Assembly (NCBI GenBank): GCA_009618505.1 | Contig: WJOQ01000393.1 | Coordinates: 1-7,744 of the forward strand | Reading direction: 5' to 3' | Length of the DNA: 7,744 bases | Origin: Clostridia bacterium | GTDB taxonomy: Bacteria; Aerophobota; Aerophobia; Aerophobales; AE-B3A | Part shown: piece by piece, positions 5,212 to 7,744 of the stretch | Position numbering within the stretch: the first letter of the stretch is position 1 | Layout of the letters: the number at the start of each line of letters is the position of its first letter | The notes under the pieces: model-generated | What the model saw: the letters and a program-made list of their open reading frames with translations, nothing else | Database searches by the model: none | Told to the model about the DNA's origin: nothing | Position numbers and translations under genes: made by a program

Positions 5212-6522
5212 TTACCGATCAGTTCTTCCTTGCAGTAAAGGTTTCAGTTCTTCTGCAATTCTGCCAGCCGCTGTTTTCGCATCTTCTTTGCCTAACCATA
5301 AATTAGAGAATCCCTGTTCAATCATCCGTTGAACTTCATCCCAATTCTCTATATAGTAGGCAGGATACTGGCTGCCGTATTTAAGTAGATAATCCACTAC
5401 AGCCTCTTTATACTCAGGTGGATGAGTCTGAGGATCGATCCATCTTTCCAATAGATCAGGCTCCTCATACCACTTAGTCTGAAGAGGCATCCATAGGCCA
5501 GAACGAAGAACAGGCAATACGGATTCAGCACTAGTAGTCCATTTATAGAGCTCCCAGGATTCCTTTTTGTGTTTTGTGTCAGAAAATATCACATTTGGAG
5601 ATCCAAGCTCAACGCAAACCGGTTTCTTAAACACAGGAACTGGTGCTACTCCTAAGTTAAATCTTGCCTTAGCCAAATCCAACAGTGCCCACTGACCATC
5701 TACAGCCATGGCAACCTGTCCAGTTTGCATAGTGACGGCAAAGGAAGGAAATGCGGCAAGCTGAGTAGGAGTAGGTGCAACCTGATGTTTATTCATAAGG
5801 TCAGATAGTTTTTGTAACACTTCTATAGTCTCGGGGCTCTCAAGGAGTGGAGCAGTCACATCTTCGTTGAAAAATTCTCCTTCGTTGCTTCTTATGAATG
5901 GCAGAAGTGGACCTGCCCAGGTACTGAAAGCTACTCCAAAGGTCTTTCTACCTTTCTGTTCGCTAGTTAATTTCTTAGCCACATCCAGAAATTCATCCCA
6001 CGTCCAAGCTTGATCGGCATTTGCTGGAGGATAAGATACGCCAGCTTGGTCAAAGATGTCCTTATTGTACCATAGTAGCATTACCTCTGCTGCCAAGTTT
6101 GTCCCTAAGGTTTTCTCTCCCTTATCGTACCAATACCAGGTCTCAGGTAATCTACTCTCGATGCTTACCTCCGGGTCTTCCTCCATAAATGGTATGAGAT
6201 CCATTACCACTCCCATCCTTGCCCATGAAAGGGAAGGTCCCTCCGCTAACTGTGCGACATCGGGTGGTGTTCCACCAGCCACCATCGCACTGATTTTTTC
6301 TTGGTAATTAGCGGGAGTATAAATGGCCTTAACCTCTATGTTGGGATACACCTTTTCAAAATCCCGACACATCTTAAACTGGGCCTCTCTTTCCAAGGGA
6401 CTTCCCCAGAACATGTAGGTCAACTGAACTTTTTCTGCAGCCCATGCTGACATTGAAATCGTAGCCAAAATAAGAATCCCTGCTGTAATCAAGCTATTTA
6501 TTCCCCGTTTTAAATTTCTCAT
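5212..6522 (-). CDS. Extracellular sugar-binding protein of CUT1 ABC transporter
   Basis: This is a 436-residue periplasmic solute-binding protein of the SBP_bac_1 type, the capture subunit of the importer encoded downstream. Residues 1-28 are a Sec signal peptide: MRNLKRG, a hydrophobic core, then Ala26-Trp27-Ala28 before Ala29. There is no lipobox cysteine, so the mature protein is free in the periplasm. The mature start (LTYMFWGSPLEREA) and the following FEKVYPNIEV, MVAGGTPPDV and LLWYNKDIFDQAGV stretches are classic family patterns; many Trp and Tyr residues suit sugar stacking. Length is normal for the family. The ATG at 6522 is chosen over the longer frame start at 6570, because AAGGAGG lies 7 bases upstream of 6522 and only this start places the signal peptide at the N-terminus. 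It is the first gene of the operon. The ligand cannot be read directly; the partner GH127 suggests an arabinofuranoside. Confidence 0.93.
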   Translation of the reverse strand: MRNLKRGINSLITAGILILATISMSAWAAEKVQLTYMFWGSPLEREAQFKMCRDFEKVYPNIEVKAIYTPANYQEKISAMVAGGTPPDVAQLAEGPSLSWARMGVVMDLIPFMEEDPEVSIESRLPETWYWYDKGEKTLGTNLAAEVMLLWYNKDIFDQAGVSYPPANADQAWTWDEFLDVAKKLTSEQKGRKTFGVAFSTWAGPLLPFIRSNEGEFFNEDVTAPLLESPETIEVLQKLSDLMNKHQVAPTPTQLAAFPSFAVTMQTGQVAMAVDGQWALLDLAKARFNLGVAPVPVFKKPVCVELGSPNVIFSDTKHKKESWELYKWTTSAESVLPVLRSGLWMPLQTKWYEEPDLLERWIDPQTHPPEYKEAVVDYLLKYGSQYPAYYIENWDEVQRMIEQGFSNLWLGKEDAKTAAGRIAEELKPLLQGRTDR

Positions 6523-6528
6523 TTTACG

Positions 6529-6535
6529 CCTCCTT
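6529..6535 (-). promoter_or_regulatory. Ribosome binding site fixing the start of the sugar-binding protein
   Basis: AAGGAGG on the minus strand, spaced seven bases from ATG at 6522. It overrules the longer in-frame start at 6570, which would bury the signal peptide behind 16 residues. Confidence 0.85.
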
Positions 6536-6811
6536 AAGACGTTTTTTATTTGGCATGGAAAAGTATCCACAAGAAACAGCTTTCTCGATCTTTCCCACTA
6601 GGTAACTTTCATTTCCCGCTAACGGCCTAATCTGTCTTTCCACCTCCCTTCGAGCCTCAATTTTAGCTTTTCTCTTACCAAAGACCTAACTTTATCTTAT
6701 CCCAGGCCTAAAATACTCTCTCTTAGTTTCGCGGATTCATAAGCAAGGCCAAATACTGTTACTATCTTAATTGGCTCACGATTAGAAGTATGTCAAAAAG
6801 CGATTTTTTCA

Positions 6812-6842
6812 TTTCTGATTCTACTCTAAGAAATTTCAGAAA
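6812..6842 (-). terminator. Imperfect hairpin after URO-D-like gene
   Basis: TTTCTGA (6812-6818) pairs with TCAGAAA (6836-6842), and inside it TTCT (6819-6822) pairs with AGAA (6829-6832): eleven base pairs with a three-base bulge and a six-base loop. It lies 33 bases after the stop codon. On the transcribed strand a CTTTTT run follows only some 12 bases after the stem, so termination is possible but not classic. The loop coincides with a candidate -10 hexamer, so the two readings compete. Confidence 0.35.
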
Positions 6843-6849
6843 AAAGTCA

Positions 6850-6872
6850 ACAGATATAGAGACAACTGTCCC
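6850..6872. repeat. 23-bp sequence, copy after URO-D-like stop codon
   Basis: This sequence (core GAGACAACTGTCCC) matches 141-163 at 22 of 23 positions in the same orientation. Here it is non-coding, three bases after the URO-D-like stop codon; at 141-163 it encodes GTVVSISV of the pilin helix. Its core GGGACA...TGTC is an imperfect palindrome. Confidence 0.6.
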
Positions 6873-6875
6873 TTG

Positions 6876-7744
6876 TTAAACTAGCTTTCTGATGAGTTCC
6901 AGATAGTATGAATAATTATCAAAAGGAACATCTGGTGGCACAGAGTGGTCTATGCAAGGGAAATATCCGCTGGTAGAAAGAAGATAGGGTACTTTACTCA
7001 TTACCTCTTTTTCGATATCCTTTTTGCCTCGTGAAAGTACTCTTTTGTCAATTCCACCGGCTATAATGAGATTCTTGCCGAATTTCTTTCTCATTCTTAC
7101 TATATCCATTCCTGCCGCTACTTCATTGGGTAAAACTCCATTTATTCCACAGTCAAGCCATATAGGAATCAGTTCCCAGATATTACCATCTGAGTCGAGA
7201 GTAATGATATCCACACCCTTGGAATGAAGAAGCTCAACTATTCTCTTATAGTGCGGAACCATATATTCTTTAACAAAAGAGGGAGAAACCAATGAACCAG
7301 TCTTATAAGCCATGTGTTCCCAGAAGTAAGCAAAATCAAAGTCTATATCCTCTAATACCGGTTTTATAGTCTCTATTATGAAATACTCAAGATGTTCGTT
7401 GATTTCTTCTATTAAGGAGGGGTCATCACTCATCATATAGCTTAAGTTCTCAAGGCCTATCCAGTTTCTCATCCAGCCAAAGAAACTACCCACCGTAATA
7501 CCCAAAGGATAACTTCTTTCTTTGTAGCGCTCTTTTTCTTCCTTCCACCAGAGGGGATATCTAGCTGGTGAATGTGGATTGAGTCGCTTTTTGTATTCTC
7601 GCCATGTTTTTCTATCTTTTACCGGATATTCTAGCCACTGGTCCATAGACAGTAGTCGGTGTTCTTTGTGCACTCTCTTTTTAGCACCGTCCCTATCCAT
7701 TATTACCTTATGAGTAGCATTTTGTTCTAAGGTCTCTACACCGT
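6876..7744 (-). CDS. URO-D superfamily protein, methyltransferase-like (partial, 5' end beyond right edge)
   Basis: The frame is open to the right edge: before the Met at 7700 it reads GVETLEQNATHKVI in frame, and this fits the family (a beta-hairpin before DRDGAKKRV). So the Met at 7700 is internal and only the last 288 residues are seen; relatives are about 340-380 long. The protein has the URO-D TIM-barrel pattern: FFGWMRNWIGLENL, the acidic LEDIDFDFAYFWEHMAYK, TLDSDGN, GINGVLPNEVAAGMD, GKNLIIAGGIDKRVL, and the ending GYFPCIDHSVPPDV...NYSYYLELI. The superfamily includes uroporphyrinogen decarboxylase and MtaA/CmuA-type corrinoid methyltransferases. This one lacks the HxC zinc motif of MtaA at the expected strand (LDSDG instead), and belongs to the large uncharacterised group often seen near sugar genes. 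No heme gene is near. It precedes the sugar operon on the same strand, 353 bases away. Its reaction is unknown; a role in sugar or methyl-group metabolism is inference. Confidence 0.85.
   Translation of the reverse strand, partial: GVETLEQNATHKVIMDRDGAKKRVHKEHRLLSMDQWLEYPVKDRKTWREYKKRLNPHSPARYPLWWKEEKERYKERSYPLGITVGSFFGWMRNWIGLENLSYMMSDDPSLIEEINEHLEYFIIETIKPVLEDIDFDFAYFWEHMAYKTGSLVSPSFVKEYMVPHYKRIVELLHSKGVDIITLDSDGNIWELIPIWLDCGINGVLPNEVAAGMDIVRMRKKFGKNLIIAGGIDKRVLSRGKKDIEKEVMSKVPYLLSTSGYFPCIDHSVPPDVPFDNYSYYLELIRKLV

Larger units (their letters stand above)
6523..6875. other. 353-base stretch between URO-D-like gene and sugar operon; no firm gene
   Basis: This should hold the 3' end of the URO-D-like message and the promoter and leader of the sugar operon. 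Two minus-strand promoter candidates are seen: TTGACT (6850-6845) with TAGAGT (6828-6823) at 16 bases, and TTGACA (6796-6791) without a good -10 at the right spacing. The short imperfect palindrome CCGCTAACGG (about 6618-6627) might be an operator but is too small to trust. A minus-strand open frame of 53 codons (6685-6524) without a good start codon ends one base before the binding-protein ATG. I do not recognise its product and do not call it a gene. No tRNA or known riboswitch is apparent. Confidence 0.4.

Noticed and set aside
5212..6570. Longer binding-protein form starting at 6570
   Set aside because: The extra 16 residues would precede the signal peptide, and the strong AAGGAGG points to the start at 6522.
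6876..7700. URO-D-like protein taken as complete from the Met at 7700
   Set aside because: The same frame stays open to the window edge with family-like residues, and a 274-residue protein would be too short for the family.
1..7744. CRISPR array, tRNA or rRNA genes, transposase genes
   Set aside because: No regularly spaced repeats, cloverleaf-like sequence, rRNA-like stretch or transposase reading was found on either strand by eye.

Overview
The window looks like a chromosomal piece of an uncultured bacterium with moderate-to-low GC. Bacterial signs are strong Shine-Dalgarno sequences, -35/-10 promoter hexamers and an HU-type gene start. The sugar-binding protein has an ordinary Sec signal peptide with an Ala-x-Ala cleavage site and no lipobox. 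There is also a FimT/GspH-type pseudopilin. Both point to a two-membrane (Gram-negative-type) cell. The gene content (GH127, CUT1 transporter, URO-D-like protein) fits carbohydrate-degrading anaerobic candidate phyla, but I cannot name the phylum from sequence alone.

Left end (1-487): a promoter on the minus strand drives a 38-codon stub that matches only the N-terminus of HU. It overlaps the start of a type IV pilin-like gene that leaves the window on the left. A weaker plus-strand promoter candidate points the other way, to the next gene.

488-1288: a lone plus-strand radical SAM gene of the SplB/COG1533 family. It looks more GC-rich than its neighbours and is flanked by two copies of an imperfect 26-bp direct repeat. 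It converges on the sugar operon; the gap between them (1289-1493) holds hairpins and no convincing gene.

1494-6522, minus strand: a compact operon in the order solute-binding protein, permease 1, permease 2, GH127. The first three are a CUT1 sugar ABC importer without an ATPase gene. The last is a cytoplasmic beta-L-arabinofuranosidase-type enzyme with all expected catalytic and zinc residues. Read together, an arabinofuranose-containing oligosaccharide is captured in the periplasm, imported, and cleaved inside the cell. A perfect 14-bp hairpin separates the binding-protein gene from the permeases, probably to keep binding-protein message more abundant.

6523-7744: a 353-base non-coding stretch, then the C-terminal 288 residues of a URO-D-superfamily protein (not a heme-pathway enzyme by context). 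Its 5' end is cut by the right edge. Just after its stop codon lies a near copy of a 23-bp sequence that also occurs inside the pilin gene at the far left.

I see no complete novel defence, mobile or RNA system. The most unusual items are the broken HU gene leading into the pilin gene, the shared 23-bp sequence, the repeat-flanked radical SAM gene, and the URO-D-like protein beside a sugar operon.
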